Shown: piece by piece, positions 11,536 to 23,879 of the stretch
Numbering within the stretch: position 1 is the stretch's first letter
Layout of the letters: every line of letters begins with the position of its first letter
Assembly (NCBI GenBank): GCA_030267565.1
Contig: BRXU01000048.1
Location: 434,001 to 498,000, forward strand
Source of the DNA: Pleodorina starrii
Taxonomy: Eukaryota > Chlorophyta > Chlorophyceae > Chlamydomonadales > Volvocaceae
Length of the DNA stretch: 64,000 bases
Direction of reading: 5' to 3'
Notes under the pieces: model-generated
What the model saw: the letters and a program-made list of their open reading frames with translations, nothing else
What the model was told of the DNA's origin: nothing
Database searches by the model: none
Made by a program: the position numbers and the translations under genes

Positions 11536-14500
11536 ATGACCCTTCGTAATCTATGTTTCCTTTCATGCGCGCTGCTGGCTTTTGGAATCACAGTTGCCTC
11601 GCCCAGGAGAGTTTCGTTACGCACTGGCGACATTGAGTTGCGGTGAGTTAGATATTATCATTCTGCATCAGGAGATTTGTTGGCAGCCAGACCCGATGCC
11701 TTTGCGCCACCTCGCCCGCATTCGCATTTCCGCGCTAACGACCGACGAGAAGCCAACGACACATATCTCACTACCTACGTGTTGCAACGCTTGCGGACAG
11801 CATTTCGCCTAACATTCAATCGCGCTGTAATGCTGCAACGCAAAAAGCCCGCTGACGACCCGCGCATAACTTCCCGGTGACAGGCAACTCAGCCCCCTCA
11901 CCGGGGGCGCGGTGGCCGCACGCTCCGCGTCCTCTGCTGCCCAAAGTGCCGCCTCCGACGTAACGGGCAGCGACAGCACCGCGCGGCGTAAGCTGTTCCT
12001 CGTGTCGTACACCGACGCTGCACACGCCGCTGCACTGCAGTCAAGTCTGTGGGATGGCGGCGCCGCCGTACTGTCGTACATACCCGACAACGCCCTGCTG
12101 GTAGCAGCCACTCCCGACCGTGTCGCGCAGATATGTAGCCAGCTGGGGGCCGCGGCGGTGCGTGCGTGCGTAGCTGGTGGATGGGGCCTTGGGCTGTCGG
12201 AGTTGGGGGCGGGTGGTTGGGTGCTGCGTGGGCGCGCCGCCACAGGATTCTGCGACAAAGGCGGTACGTGGCTGGGGCACCGCCCGGTGGCCGGCTCATT
12301 GGTAGCTCTTGCCGCTGCTCAGCACCTCAACAGCCGGTGCAGTCCTGGACTGAAGCTCTGCGGTGCCTCTGACAGTCGTTTTACGGTACTTGACCAACAA
12401 CACGCAACTCCCCCCGTTCACGTCTGCCACCTCGACCCCTCGGCTCAGGCGGCCTTGGGCCCCGAGCACAAAATCTCACCCGACTGGCAGCCGCTGATGG
12501 ACGCCACCACCACCACCACCGCCGGCACCCCCACCGCAACCACCACCTCCCAATCATCGGACGACAGCAACAGCACTGCGGCGGAGCCATCTCAGGATCA
12601 GCAGCAGCAGCAGAAGGGGTGGCTGCTAGTCGCTCAGGCCAGGGCCCGCGCCGCAGAGCTGCTCGCCCAGATGCGAACCCTCAGCACCACCAGCGGCACC
12701 AACACCACCGGGGGCGCCACTGAATCTGCAGCACCAGCACCAGCACCAGCACCAGCATCGTCAGCTGCCCCATCCCTACGCTACGGTGTGGCTGTGGACT
12801 TGTTGCCGGGCTTGTCCGCGGAGGAGCTCGCTGCGGTGCGGTCGCAGTGGCCGGGGGACCTGGAGGCGGAGCTGCGCGCGAGTGCTGGGGACGGCGTTGG
12901 CGAGGCCGAGTTGGGCCAGCAGCCGCAGCAGCAGCAGCAGGGGGTGTCGGAGCCGGCCTGCAGCCCTCTGGTGGATGTGCCCCCGCCTGCACCCGAAACC
13001 ACTCACCCGTCCATGACTTCATCCTTCGGGGGCTCCGGCTCCGGCGGGCCCACGACGGTGTCGGTGTACCTCTGTGAGAAGGTGGGGGTTGGACGCGCCG
13101 GGGGGGGGGCACCCCCATCCGCCAGTGGAGGAGGTCAGGGACTTAGGGTTTGGGGGTGGAGGTCAGGGACTTCGGGTTTTGAGGTGCTGAAAGCAAGCTG
13201 ACGCCGCAGCATGGGCTTCCCTGTCACCTGCCCTGCCCTCACCTGCCCTGCCTTGTATCCCCTATCGCTTTCCTTCCCATCTGCAACAATCGCGATGACG
13301 GCGATGCGGCGCACGACGGTATGATGGCTGCACGGACCCGTGGGTCGGTGCGTCGCCGGCCGTGTTCGTTGTGTTGCCTGATCAGGACCTGGCGGCCGGT
13401 GTGAGATGGCTGGCGGAGCGGGAGGAGGTCAAGTGGGTGGCTCCGCTGAGGGGCGTGAGGGCGGCCAACGCGCGGTCCAGCATCCTGTTGCAGACGGGTG
13501 GGTGGGCGAGAAGCTGGCTGGCTGGGTGGCTGGCTGGGTGGGTGCGGAGCTGCGGACGGGGCTGAGGTGGGGGCGGGAGCGCAATGGAGATGGGTGGGCG
13601 GGTTGGGAGCCGGGGAAGGCAGAGGGCAGACGGAGGCTGTGATTGCACTATGATTGCCTCCTCCCCCCTTTGGTCCTACTGATCCCTCCCACGGCCCCAC
13701 ACTACCACCCACCACACCACCACCCACCACCCAACTCCCAACTCCCAACCCCCACCAGGTCAGATCACTCTGGGCCAGTACCAAGAGGAGATGTCGGAGG
13801 CGGAGCCCGCCAGTCACTGGCCCTACTGGGTGGCGGGGCTGCAGGGACAAGGGGAGATTGTGGGGGTGAGTGAGGGCGGAGGGGCCACGGACGGCGCGGG
13901 ATGAGAGGGGCGGGGGGCGAGGTACGGTGGGGACACGGTGTGGGTGCAGGAGGGGCGGAGAGGCGCGGGACTTTAACTCTCTGTCCCCCTCGACCCTCCA
14001 TTGCCCAATGCTAGCTTGCCCGTTCGGAATCCTTTTACTTCTCCCCTCCCCTCCTCTGCCCTTCCCCTCCTCCGCCCTCCCAGGTGGGTGACACGGGTCT
14101 GGATGTGGAGCACTGCGCATTTGCCGACCCACGGTTCAATGGATCCTACCAGGCGGCCCTGGGCAGCCCCACAGTTGCCGTACTGGGAATCGCGTCGTAC
14201 GCGCAGATCCGGGAACATCGGAAGGTGGTGCAGTACGCTCGCATGGGTGTATGTGAGTACGGATAACAGGCGGGTTCCCATGATAATCTGGGTTTAAAGG
14301 TTTTAGATTTTAGGTTTGAGGGAGTGGATGGAGAGCTGCATGGCAACCGAGGTACACGAGCCAGTGCGGCTGTCAGGCGGGGCCGAATCTGGTCCCGCCT
14401 GACAGCCGCACTGGCTCATGTACCTAGCGGCTAGGGGCGGCTGGCTGTGGATGGGTGGCGGCTGCGGGGTGTTCTTCCTCGCGGGGGCCTGGCTGCGTGG

Positions 14501-17500
14501 ACCAGGGTGTGGACGTACGACCATACCACCACACCCACCACAGACACCTGCACCACACCCGCCTCTGCTCTCCCTCACCAAACCACGTGGTGCCTCCCCA
14601 CTCCCACTGCCGCCCGCTCCTCTCCTCTCCGATATGCGCACTCCAATCAGGTAGTCTACAGAAAGTGCAAACCCTAATGCCGATATCCACCGCCATAATC
14701 CGTCACACCGCCTCCTTAGATTGCTGACACCCTTTTCGCTCGTACTCCTCCTTTCCGTACCCCTCTGTCGTACCCCTCTGTCGTACCTCTTCGTGCCTGC
14801 CCCTGTTACAGCGGGTGACTACGGTGACATGTCGGCCCACGGCACGCTGGTGTGCGGCAGCATTGCGGGCGCCGTACTGAGCCAGCCGGAGGATCCGCAA
14901 AGTGCCGTACTCGTGGACGATGCTACCGGCGCGGCGCCCAAGGCCCGCCTTAGCTTCATCGACACGCAGGGGGGCGACGGCGGCGGCGGCACGATGTTGT
15001 GGGTGCCGTACGACGTGTACCGCCTGTACCTTCCGGTAAGTACGGATTATGGAGGTGCCGTACCTCGCCGGGAGGTTGCGGGTTTGCGGGAGGCCGAGGG
15101 CCGGTGGCTGGCTGGGTGTCTGGGTGGGTGCGGTGGTGAGCGAGGTGGAGGGCGAGTCTCCATGGGGGGTTGCTCAGCTGTGGTAGAAAGACTTGGAGGT
15201 TTGGGAGCGCTCGCGCTTTGCGTGTGACAACCTCTAGTTCCTCTAGTTGCCGCCCCCGGTGCCGCCTACGCCTTATAGAAACACTGCCGCCGCCACCGCC
15301 GCTGTCGACAACCAGCAACCACACCCGCGCTTTGCTGTGCTGTGCTGTGCCGTATTTTCACCGATAATGCCACGGCCGCCATAACCACTTCCGCCTGCCC
15401 TCCTCCTTTCCCCCTCCTCCTGCACAATGCACACACGCACACACACGCACACGCCACGCACACACACTCAGCTTCACCGGCAAGCCGGCGCCTTCATCAC
15501 CAGCGACTCGTGGAGCTCTGACGGCGCCGGGTACGAAACACAATCGCAAAGTGAGTGAGTGAGTGACGAGTTTATGGCTTATGAGGAACTGCACCAGTTG
15601 TTGGTTGGGTGGTTGGCGGTTGGTTGGCGCATTGTAATCGTGCCACCGCTGCAGACAGCCGGGTGCCGCACTGGGGTGTCGGCGCTTCATCTCAGAGAAG
15701 AAACGTGTCTGAGTCTATTGGGAGCTGTTGTTGCAGATCAACTCCGTGCCATTTGCCTGTCTGCGTGAGGCCCCTTGTTCGTGTGCATCTTCTCTGCCCC
15801 GCCGCTCCGGCTCCTGCCTACCGCACCCAGACGTCTCGCCGCCCCCCGGCCGTTTCCCGCCTACCGGTACCCTTGTGTTCAAGAACCGTAACGAAACTGA
15901 CCCACGCCGTACTGTACGACAGGCTTTGATCGGTTCCTTTGGGAGAACCCCGATTTCATTTCGCTGCTGTCCGCTGGCAACGAAGGTGCGTGCGTGTGTG
16001 TGTGCGTGTGTGTGCATGCATGCAGACGTGTGGGTGTGTGTGTGTGTGCGTGCATGCATGCATGCAGACGTGTGTGTGTGCGTGTAAGCAGCGTGGGTGC
16101 ATGTGCGCTCGTAAGTGTGTGCGTGCATGCGTTCGTTGCGCACGGGTGTGTGCGCGTGTGCACGAAAGTTAGCGGCATGCCGCATGCGTGCAGCCGTTCG
16201 GGTTCGAGCGCGCGGGAAGACAGCACCACTGCCTCCTCCCTGGCTGCTCCCCGGCGCTGAACCAAACAATGCATTCCTCCGCCTCTGGCCCCACATTTCC
16301 TGGTGATGCTGCCCCCTTGCTCTCCGCCTCCGTTCTATCGCTGCGGTTCGCGTTTCTCTTCCCCCTTCCCTGCTTCATTCTTGCAAATTCACTCTTCAAT
16401 TCCCCCTCCCCCTCCCTCTGCACCTTCTCCGGCTTCCTCCCTCAGCCCCTTCCTCAGGACCATGTCTGGCCACACTGCCGCCGCCACCGCTGCCTCTGCT
16501 GCGCTGCCTCTGCTGCTGCTGCTGCCTCTGCTGCTGCCTCTGCTGCTGCTGCTGCTGCTGCTGCTGCCTCTGCTGCTGCTGCTGCTGCTGCTGCCTCTGC
16601 TGCTGCGCTGCCTCTGCTGCTGCTGCTGCGCGCCCTTGCGCATCTCCCCTGCCGCTCTTTCCTCCCCCTCATCATCCGTCCCTTCATTGCGCTTTCTTCT
16701 TTACTTGGCTTTATTATTTCCCTCCCCCCCTCTCTCCCGCAGGCATGCGCTCCATGTCTCGCTACACGGTGGGCGCCCCCTCACTGGCCAAAAATGTGGT
16801 GGCGGTGGGTGCGGGCAGTCGGCTGCCGCCCTCCTTCGGGGCCCGCAGCCTTCTGAGTGTGCAGGGCGTGAGGCTGGACGGGAGCAGCTTCAGCAAGCCG
16901 GTGAGGCCGGGGCCGCTGATCCCCATGACCCTACGAATGTCCCCTACTCGGTGCTTCATGTCTGTATTTACTTCATTGTTGCCCCTACGACTACTACCAC
17001 TGCTGTTGTTGTCCTCCCTGATCGCATTACTAACCCACGGCACGTACTTCTGTACCTCACCACATGAGGCCAAATCGTATAGGGTCCATTCCGTACGATC
17101 CCGCCCGATCCCGTCGCGTCCCGCACGCGCACCGAAACCAACTGCTCCGGCCCTGCCCCGACCCCGGCCCGTCCCTCCCCGATTTGCCGCTCCCCCCTGT
17201 CAGGTGTTTCCTTGGGAGAACTACAATTTGCCCACCCTGGCCAGTATATCGACAAGTAGAGCGCAGGTGGGGTTGTTTGTGCGTGGGGGTTTGGATGGGC
17301 GGGGAGGGTAAGAGGCATGGAGGGGGCCGAGGGGGGGGGGCGGCCTTTGGACGGAAGGGCGGGTGGGCAGGGCAGGCCGGAATCCCCTGGGCCCCAATCG
17401 ACTCTCGCATCCCCCAATGCCATCAACCAACCAACTAACCAACCAACCAAGCTACCAAACAAACCAACCATCGCGTGTGTGTATTTCCTGTGTACGACAA

Positions 17501-18680
17501 ACGGCAGCGGCCGATACCCATGGCCGTGGCGCTCCCGGTGGACGCCTGCTTGCCGCTCCGGAACCCAGCCGCCGCGGTCAAGGGCTCTGTCGTACTGGCG
17601 CTTCGCGGAAACGGCGAATGCGACGCCGCGGAGCAGGCGCGCAACGTTGCTGCGGCGGGGGCAGCGGCGCTGATGATCGTACAGCTACCGCCGTACGATC
17701 CGGAGGTGCCGGACCCCGTCGACGCGGACGGCAACTATGTCGTACAATCGCTGGGGGTTTCCATGCTGGATTGGGTGAGTTGGCGCTTCAGAGCTGGTTA
17801 TTCGTGGTGGGTGGTTGCGGGTGTGTGTGTGGACATCCAGCGGTCGCATCCCTCCCTGTGTCGGCCCAATCACTCGGGGCTGGGCTGGAAACCCTTCCGC
17901 GCAGCTCAACCCCGCGCTGCCGCCTGTCCGCCCCACTCGAACTGATTCACTGGCTCCCACCGCCCACTTCTCCTTTTTGGCACGCAGGATATGGGTCTCA
18001 CGCTGATCGGGTTCATCTACGAGGGAGGCAAGCTCAACATCACCCGCCGATCGGTGCGGGGGCGGCTGTGGCTCCACCCAACCCACCACATGGCTCCACC
18101 CTCCGTAGCGTTAGAGTGCCACCTTGCCGACACTGTTTGGCGGTGTTCGCTGTTGCCCTGTTAACCACTGCGTATTCAGGGGGTTGTTTGACGGAGTTCC
18201 GTTGCACGAGCCCGACGCGCGAATAAACCCAAATTCCAATTCCTCCCAAGTTATTTGCCCCGGGGGTTATCCATGCTTGTGCCCAACCCGCAGTCAACGC
18301 CACCCTTCCCCCAGTAGCTAGCGGCTCCCCTGGGCTGCCTTGTCATTCCGGGTCGGTGCGCGATGCCATCCCCCTCACCCCCGCCGTTCTTCCTCCCCCC
18401 TCTTCCCGAACCACAACCATGACCGTGTTTCACTCTCCAACCCCCACGGTCCCCTGCCCTACCCCCACCCCGGGGCTCCTGCAACCCCGTGTCTAACCCC
18501 CCCCCCCACCCCCCCTGTAGGTCCCCATTGACGCCAACACGGTCTCCAGTTTCAGCTCCTGGGGGCCAACACCCGGTGAGGGACTAACGGAGCGGGGCTG
18601 AGTGCGTGTGTGCATGTGTGCACACGTGCCTGCTGTCTGCCTGCCTGCCTGCCTGTCTACCTGATTGACTGCCTGCCTGT

Positions 18681-18711
<31 letters not shown>

Positions 18712-21700
18712 CCGGGCTTCTTTTCTGCGGCCCCTGGCAGTCCGCACTCATGTCTGCACGCGGGGCTGACACTGCCGCGGCTTTCTGCTGCACGACCACG
18801 CCGTGGCATTGGGCCCATGGGTCCTGTGGGCCCTCTCCTTCCCCGTCCCTTCCAACCCCACTGTTTTCTACGCCCTTCCTCCCCCCCGATCGGCGTATCT
18901 CCACAGACGGCCGAATCAAGCCCGACATCATCGCACCAGGTCGGGTCGGGTCGGCTCAGGTCGGGTCGGGTGTCACTTCAAACTTGGTCACATCACACCA
19001 CATCACACCACACCACACCACACCACATCACATCGCGTCACGTCGAAGTCGACTTCCTAGAGTTTGTGGACGCACTCTGCTCTTCCCCCCTCCGAATGGG
19101 ATCGAATCCAATCGAATGCCGAATCCGTGCAGGCGAGCACATCACGTCCGTACTGACCTCGAGGCTTTCAGCACGTAAGCACCGGGCCTCAATATGTGTG
19201 TATGGCGGGGGTGGGGTGGCGGTGTAAGGGAAAACAAGTGCGGGTCGGCGGGTGGGGAAACCGGCGTTTGGGGAAGGGGGGAGGGCAAGTGACTACCCTG
19301 ACTAGAGGCAGGAAGGGCGCGAGTGTACCGGATTACCGCTACTCTCCAACAAGCGACCCCTCTGCCGCAGCGGAATGATTGTGGCGAATAGTAGAAAAGG
19401 CTATGCATTATCTTCTTGTTGTTATGTTCATTATATTTATAGTAGTGGTGGTGTAGGTAAAGGTGGTTTTAGTGGGCTACAGAAACCCCGAACTGTACGG
19501 AAACATCGTACGTAAGGAGGGTTGAGCCAGCTAGCCAGCTGGCCGTGCCTTTCTTGTGTCCATTATTACCCTGTCTTTATCACATGGTGCTTTCTTCTGG
19601 CTATACACCGATTGTCTTGCGCTTATGTGTACGGCAAACCTTTACGGTGCAGTGTACGGCTCGGATGCATGCTCGACCCGGGACTACTCGGGCACGTCGG
19701 CATCGACGCCGCTGGTGAGTGGGTTTTCGATGAGGTGAAAATGGTCGAGTACGACTGTTGTGTATGCAGCAGAGCGCAATTATGAACAGCCGCATCCGCC
19801 AATGCTCTTCCAAAGGAACGTTTCCACCCTTCGCGCCCGTGTGCGGTTTGCAGCAACTATCCGCCGCTGGGTGGGTCCACTGCACCGGTTTGATTTGCTA
19901 TTTTGCTTTGAAGTCCCCGACCTTCGACTTCCTGTGCCTTGTTACGGCGCTCACTGCTGCAACAAACAACGACAGCAACCAGAACTTCTACTACTGCTAA
20001 TCACGGAAGTGTTGCATGCTAACCTCCTCACCTCTCTGCCGTACTTGTTGTACACAGGCGGCAGGCCACGTGGCCCTCATGAGGCAGTATCTCAGGTGTG
20101 AGGACCATGCGTGGCATGTCGTATGTCGTATGTCGTATGCTGTACACGTTCCATGTACACACAATCAAATGATTCGACGGAAAGTACCGAAGTGAGTGAA
20201 CGAGGCAGAGCGGCCGCCCGCCAAGAGGACAGCGTTTTCCCGCCAACCACCCCTGTCGCTGTACTCTTGTACGGCATCACCAAGGGCCCACAAAACCCTC
20301 GCTCGCAGGAGCGGCTTCTACCCCACCGGCTCGCCCACCGACCCCCAATCGTCGCCCTTCACGCCCTCCGGCATGTTGCTCAAGGTGGGTCGCGTCGGTG
20401 GGTCGGCCGCCCACCTCGCAGCTCTTTGCACTAGTAATGGGAAAATAATATCAATGATGAATCGGCCCTAATTTAGTAGTATGGTAATAATAATAACTAT
20501 AATAATAACATGGATAGGAGCCTAGCTCCTATAGGAGATAAGAATATAGGCTATCGTCACTCACCCCAAAACTTATGAATTGATCCCCCGTGTCTTGTCG
20601 CCCCTATGTCTGACTTTGCCGGCGACCAACCCCGCAGGCCCTGCTGATCGCCGGAGCCACGTCTATGGAGGTGAGTACGGCGGTACGGCAATGCAGCGGT
20701 ACAGTCATCTTGTACGGCGCCGGGCGGACGACGCCGCGCCATGCCTGCTCCTTGTTCAACTGCATTGCACTTGAACCAGTCGGCACTGAGACTCGTCGAA
20801 ATGTGTAAATGTATTACCGGTACGTGCTGCATGCTTGTTCACCGGGGGAGCACCCGCCTTCCCTCTGCGTTGTGTGCCTGGGCAATGTGCGGTCAAGGGA
20901 CGGCTCTGGACGAATCATTACCGTGCGTGCATTCATTGATGGCAGCACGACGTCTGTGACCAGTCAACCTGCGACTTGCACTCTGGCCTCTGGATCCTGG
21001 CTCGCAGGGCGGCTGGGCCCTCAACGCCGGTCGGCCCCTGGGTCCTGCACCCGACGGCTTCCAGGGCTGGGGCCGTCTCAACCTGGCGGCCTCACTGCCG
21101 CTAGCCGGCTTCACCGACCCACGGGTCAGGCTGCAGCTAGTGGATAGGGGCGAGATCCGGGCGGCTGGGCAGAGCGTCACGCTGACGGGGCTCACGGCCA
21201 CAGGCAGCGGGTGCGTGCGGGGCAGGGCGGGGCAGGTGGGGCGGGGCGGACGGGGTGGGCGGTCTGAGTCTGGGTCTGCAGGGAGACGTGGTCGAATCCA
21301 TTGAGGGATTGCAACCTCTGATACATTGGGTAGCAGACCGTTCCGTTCCGTACTGTATCGTGCCGCGCCATTGTCAGGCGTGTGCTGGCCTGGTTCGTCT
21401 CGGTCGCCTCCCCTCCTGATACGTTATCGTTGTCCGAGGCTTTGGAAGACAGATCCTCACACACACCCTCCGGTCTCGATCGCTCTTCCCCCCGCCCCCG
21501 CCCCACTCCTTCTGTGGCCTCGACCGCTGTTCGCGCTGTGAACCCACACCCACATCCTCACTCCCACCCACGCCCGCAGCCCCGTGACAGCGGTGCTTGC
21601 CTACTACGACTACCCGGCTGACCCCAACGCCCTCACCGCACTGGTCAACGACTTGAACCTGGAGCTGTGGGCGGGCGAAGTGGCCTATCTAGGAAACAAT

Positions 21701-23131
21701 CCTGAGGACGCGGGTGCGCAGGGCCGTGCGTGTGTGTGCGTGCTTGCGTGCGTGTGTGTGCGTGTGCGTACGTGCATGTGTAACTCAGGCGCAGCACTCT
21801 CCCCTCAGACCGCAAAGCAGTGTGAGGGGAGCGTGCTGTGTCTTTGCTCAGGCGGGGGTGACAGAGCGCACGCGCGCTCGTGCCTTGTGCGTTTTGAAAA
21901 AAAGGAAGCCCGCTTCCAATGGTGCCCCAACCCCCAAGCGAGAAAGTGCTGCAGTCCAGCCGCGTCGCACCCATCCAGCCATCCCGTTCTGCTTCGCCCG
22001 CTTTCCCGCAACCTTCTTTCCTTCATTCGCTGCGCTTACTATTCGGTTTGCTTTGCTTTGTTATGCATGATCACCATGCTTCATTTCTCTTTTCTCGCTG
22101 TACCGTATATCACCACCTTGGCCTTCCACGCATCCGCTCCCTGCCCGGCCACGGTAACTCCCTCCCTTGGCGCTCACTCTCTCCCTCCCTCCCCCCGTGC
22201 TCCGCGTCTACTCCCCAAACGACAGCCTTAAAACCCTAAAACCCTAAAGCCTTACCCTCTCTCCCTTCTCTTCCCTCCCTTCGCCCTGTGCTCCGCAGCC
22301 GACCCCGCCCCCGACGGCGCAAACCCTGTTGAGCGAGTGCGCCTGAGCTCTCCACCCGCCGGCACCGACCTTCGCATCGTCGTCAGAGCGCCCTCCCTGC
22401 CCTCCCTGGCGCTGGACCCGGCCACTCCGCAGCGCTGGGCACTGGTTGTGGTGGGGCACTTTGAGGGCGTGCTCCGATCCGAGCTCAACCCCGCCTGGGC
22501 CAATGTGGACGCCTTTCCAGATTTTCCGCAGGTGCGTGTTTTGTGTGTGTGGATGCGTCTGTGTGTTTCGTTGTGGTTCTTACAGTGGGCACCAGACCCT
22601 CGAAAGGGGTGCGTGTGCATGCGCGTGTGTTTGCGCGTGTGCGCATGTGTGCATATCTGTGTGAGGGGGTGTGTGCGTGGGGGTGTGCGCATGAGGGTGT
22701 GTGTGCGTTGTGGCGTCGTACACTTGCAGCAGTACCATACTGCGCTGGCAACGCTCCTGCCCCCATTTTATTTCTCCGCGTGCCCCCGTTCCCGTTGCCG
22801 TTCCCGTCCGTCTCCCGACGGCTCGTCCGTTTGGGCTGCGGACGAAACCTGCGGATCGGGTGAACTGCAGCCTCCGTCGCCTGCACCGCCGCCGCCGGTA
22901 AAGAAGAAGCGGTCACCCCCGCCGCCCAAGGTGCCCAAGTCGCCGCCGCCGTCGAAGCTGCCGCCGCCGTCGAAGCTGCCGCCGCCGCCGAAGCTGCCGC
23001 CGTCGCCAGACCTGCCGCAACCGCCGAAGCTGCCGCCGCCGCCCTCAATGCCGCTGCCGCCGAGGCAGTCCCCGCCGCCACCGCCGCTGCGCCGCTGGAG
23101 GCAGCCCTTGACCCAGGCCCGCCGCCGGTAA
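11536..23131 (+). CDS. Secreted subtilisin-like serine protease (peptidase S8) with PA domain and Pro/Lys-rich tail
   Basis: Exons, with splice phases agreeing at each join: 11536-11642, 11884-12157, 12449-13081, 13386-13497, 13759-13865, 14084-14252, 14812-15035, 15472-15550, 15923-15985, 16743-16900, 17204-17266, 17508-17774, 17988-18053, 18521-18575, 18907-18939, 19133-19174, 19653-19714, 20058-20095, 20309-20384, 20638-20670, 21008-21210, 21580-21713, 22299-22531, 22871-23131 (or from 22730, also in frame). This gives 1163 or 1210 residues. Residues 1-22 form a signal peptide, and 23 to about 400 a propeptide with Thr/Ser/Gln-rich stretches. The catalytic set is complete: Asp414 (DTGLD), His477 (SAHGT), oxyanion Asn588 (SAGNEG), Ser833 (GTSAS). 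A PA domain (about 664-752) sits between Asn and Ser. The C-terminus repeats Lys-Leu-Pro-Pro-Pro. The family is certain. Processing of wall or matrix proteins is an inference; I could not match it to a named enzyme such as sporangin. Confidence 0.88.
14350..14425. repeat. Long intronic hairpin (32-bp arms, 12-nt loop)
   Basis: Bases 14350-14381 and 14394-14425 are reverse complements with one mismatch (C/T at the sixth base), separated by 12 nt. The hairpin lies inside the protease intron 14253-14811. It could be a microRNA-type precursor, a tiny foldback element or a recombination product. The arms do not match any coding part of the window that I can see. Confidence 0.9.
15424..15470 (+). 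repeat. CA/GC microsatellite at a protease splice acceptor
   Basis: ACACACGC-type tract forming the polypyrimidine-poor end of the intron before exon 15472-15550. Confidence 0.85.
15989..16165 (+). repeat. GT-rich microsatellite tract in protease intron
   Basis: Alternating GT/GC tract just after the donor at 15986, with GCATGCATGCAG words repeated at about 16014 and 16051. It starts right at the splice donor, like the GT tracts after 21713 and 22531 in the same gene. Confidence 0.8.
16485..16630 (+). repeat. CTG-rich trinucleotide repeat in protease intron
   Basis: About 145 nt of CTG runs interrupted by CCT (roughly GCTGCTGCCTCT periods) within intron 15986-16742. It opens a Leu-rich frame on one strand and Ser/Ala/Gln-rich frames on the other, but exon phases on both sides require it to be intronic. 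Confidence 0.9.
18640..18712 (+). repeat. GCCT tetranucleotide repeat
   Basis: Interrupted (GCCT)n tract in the intron between exons 18521-18575 and 18907-18939 of the protease gene. Not coding. Confidence 0.85.
18940..19036 (+). repeat. GGGTC repeat followed by CACAC/ATCAC repeat
   Basis: A short GGGTC run begins at the splice donor after 18939, followed by an imperfect CACACCACAT repeat. Both are intronic in the protease gene. Confidence 0.8.
22230..22248 (-). repeat. Interstitial telomere-type repeat (CCCTAAAA x2)
   Basis: Two adjacent CCCTAAAA words, the complement of the Chlamydomonas-type TTTTAGGG telomere repeat, lie in the intron 21714-22298 of the protease gene. Confidence 0.75.
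22532..22720 (+). repeat. GT-rich tract after protease exon donor
   Basis: Degenerate GTGTGT/GCGTGT sequence fills most of the intron between the exon ending at 22531 and the last exon. Similar tracts follow 15985 and 21713. Confidence 0.75.
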
Positions 23132-23720
23132 TGTTTTCCTTTCCGCTGCTGCAACTGCTACTACAACTGCTACTATAACTGCTACTGCAACTGCTGCTGC
23201 AACCGCAACTGCAACCGCAACTGCTACATCTGCTGCGTCTACTGGTGGAGCGCTGGAAGACGCGTATCCAAGCGTGGCCAAGGGCCGGTTTTCCGGAGTC
23301 TGGGCTCACTGCACCTGCCCAGGAGAAGCGAGCGAAGCGTCTATCTACGAGGAGCAGCAGGGGAAGGATGTTTTCATGGAAGCTTCCCGCGCTGCCACGT
23401 TTTCGTGCAGGTGGCAGGAACATATGCCGCAAGGAACTGCGTGTGTGTGTGCATGTGCAGGGGGCCACTGCTTCTGGGAGGGCGCGCAAGGGTGCGCGAG
23501 GTTGACGGACGATGTTATCCTGATGTTATGTTTGCATTTATTGCGATCAATAAAACAACACCTCGTGAGGAGGTGCATCAGGGTTTTGGATGTGATTGGG
23601 CGGGATTTGCGGCGGCTTATGTCCACCTATTACTAGTCCCTACATCAGTGGGAACGCGGGGGGTGCGCTTGGGGTTCATTCGTGTTGCTGATGATGTGAG
23701 CGCGGCGCGCCTTGCCGTAC
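23132..23720. other. Unassigned region after the protease gene (3' UTR plus intergenic)
   Basis: It begins with an imperfect CAACTGCTA repeat (about 23150-23230). A short open stretch at about 23245-23400 has uneven, cysteine-containing composition and no family I recognise. Near 23551 an AATAAA word is followed by a small CACCTC/GAGGTG hairpin. The protease stop at 23129-23131 overlaps a possible donor (GTAATG), so a further spliced exon here cannot be excluded. Confidence 0.35.
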
Positions 23721-23879
23721 ATTGCTGGCAGGAGTGAAAGATGCTCTTCTGGAGGAGCCTCCTTTTGCTGAAGACCACCTCACAGAGGCGGGTTGGCATT
23801 GCGCGAACCGCGTGAACGACCGGGTTTTGGTTGAAACTTTGGGGGCAGGCACAGTTTCTAAAATTAACGCGCAGAACCC

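Noticed and set aside
13210..13361. Protease exon starting at 13210 or just before 13362
   Set aside because: No acceptor gives an in-frame join there. AG at 13384-13385 joins in phase 0 with the donor at 13082 and gives a clean propeptide.
16454..16690. Ser/Ala-rich and Leu-rich proteins over the CTG tract
   Set aside because: The tract lies in an intron fixed by matching phase-1 splice sites at 15985 and 16743.
11536..23131. Naming the protease sporangin / vegetative lytic enzyme
   Set aside because: The family and secretion fit, but I cannot show orthology without a search, so no symbol is given.
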